The translations under genes were made by a program, and so were the position numbers. The notes beneath the pieces are model-generated. The model worked only from the letters and a program-made list of their open reading frames with translations. It was not told the DNA's origin and searched no databases. This document shows, piece after piece, positions 63,857-64,000 of a DNA stretch of 64,000 nt. This DNA is from Sheuella amnicola (lineage in GTDB: Bacteria > Pseudomonadota > Gammaproteobacteria > Burkholderiales > Burkholderiaceae_B), in contig NZ_JAAGRN010000002.1 in the NCBI RefSeq assembly GCF_010499255.1, forward strand, positions 62,001 through 126,000. Reading direction: 5' to 3'. Positions within the stretch are counted from its first letter, which is position 1; every line of letters starts with the position of its first letter.

Positions 63857-64000
63857 ATGAATGCCAACCCTAAGTTTCTAGCAGCGACCGCTGAAGTGGA
63901 TGCAGCAGCCGTCGCGCCACTGCCTCAATCACGCAAAATCTATCAGATCGGCTCTCGTCCCGACATCCGCGTCCCTTTTCGAGAAATTTCTCAAGATGAC
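63857..64000 (+). CDS. thiC: phosphomethylpyrimidine synthase, 5' end
   Basis: 48 codons from ATG 63857 are visible before the right edge. The stretches [20 protein letters not shown] and [11 protein letters not shown] match the N-terminal domain of ThiC, the radical-SAM-like enzyme making the thiamine pyrimidine. TGGAGC lies seven bases before the start. The upstream riboswitch supports the call. Confidence 0.93.
   Translation, partial: MNANPKFLAATAEVDAAAVAPLPQSRKIYQIGSRPDIRVPFREISQDD

Overview
The window looks like a piece of chromosome from a betaproteobacterium, most likely order Burkholderiales and possibly Alcaligenaceae-like. Two genes encode Bug-type periplasmic receptors, a family greatly expanded in that order. 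The housekeeping run ispB / rplU-rpmA-obgE-proB has the arrangement usual there. Base composition is near balanced by eye, with an AT-richer stretch around 43.6-52 kb. No rRNA, CRISPR array, complete insertion sequence or prophage was seen. The genus is not identified.

Region 1 (1-5.3 kb, minus) is an amino-acid/amide type ABC importer: binding protein, LivH, a LivM-LivG fusion and LivF, followed by an SDR dehydrogenase that runs off the left edge. Region 2 (5.5-19 kb) is mixed: a membrane glycosyltransferase translationally coupled to an LptF-like permease, a GDA1/CD39 nucleotidase, a K+ channel with a zinc-ribbon tail, DNA glycosylase tag, a nicotinamidase, leuCD, and a secreted DUF2950 / alkaline phosphatase set. 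Region 3 (19-34.7 kb, all minus) is a long catabolic block. It holds a second Liv importer whose permease and both ATPases are one polypeptide, a lambda-crystallin-like dehydrogenase next to a BKACE (beta-keto acid cleavage) enzyme, SDRs, a quinone-oxidoreductase-like protein, an M20 amidohydrolase, and TRAP membrane subunits flanked by two Bug receptors with no DctP. It reads as uptake and breakdown of a carboxylate or amide, but the substrate cannot be read from sequence. No transcriptional regulator lies inside it.

Region 4 (34.8-43.6 kb) holds an orphan HmuV-like ATPase, a RodZ-like protein, a GST, ppc, and an unknown 479-aa protein coupled to an SbmA/YddA-type ABC exporter. Region 5 (43.6-52 kb) is the accessory zone. 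It starts with tRNA-Pro(CGG), whose 5' half is repeated perfectly 777 bp away around a BrnT/BrnA toxin-antitoxin pair. It continues with gene remnants, an exported methyltransferase, a large autotransporter, a 5'-truncated DUF2252 gene and an exported Ntn amidase. A 17-bp palindrome of the form TGTCRTTTTAAAYGACA recurs near these genes and is the least explained signal in the window.

Region 6 (52-64 kb) returns to core genome: cupin, patatin lipoprotein, LysE exporter, ispB, rplU-rpmA-obgE-proB, a four-gene signalling module (histidine kinase and periplasmic binding protein divergent from two response regulators), and the start of thiC behind a TPP riboswitch.
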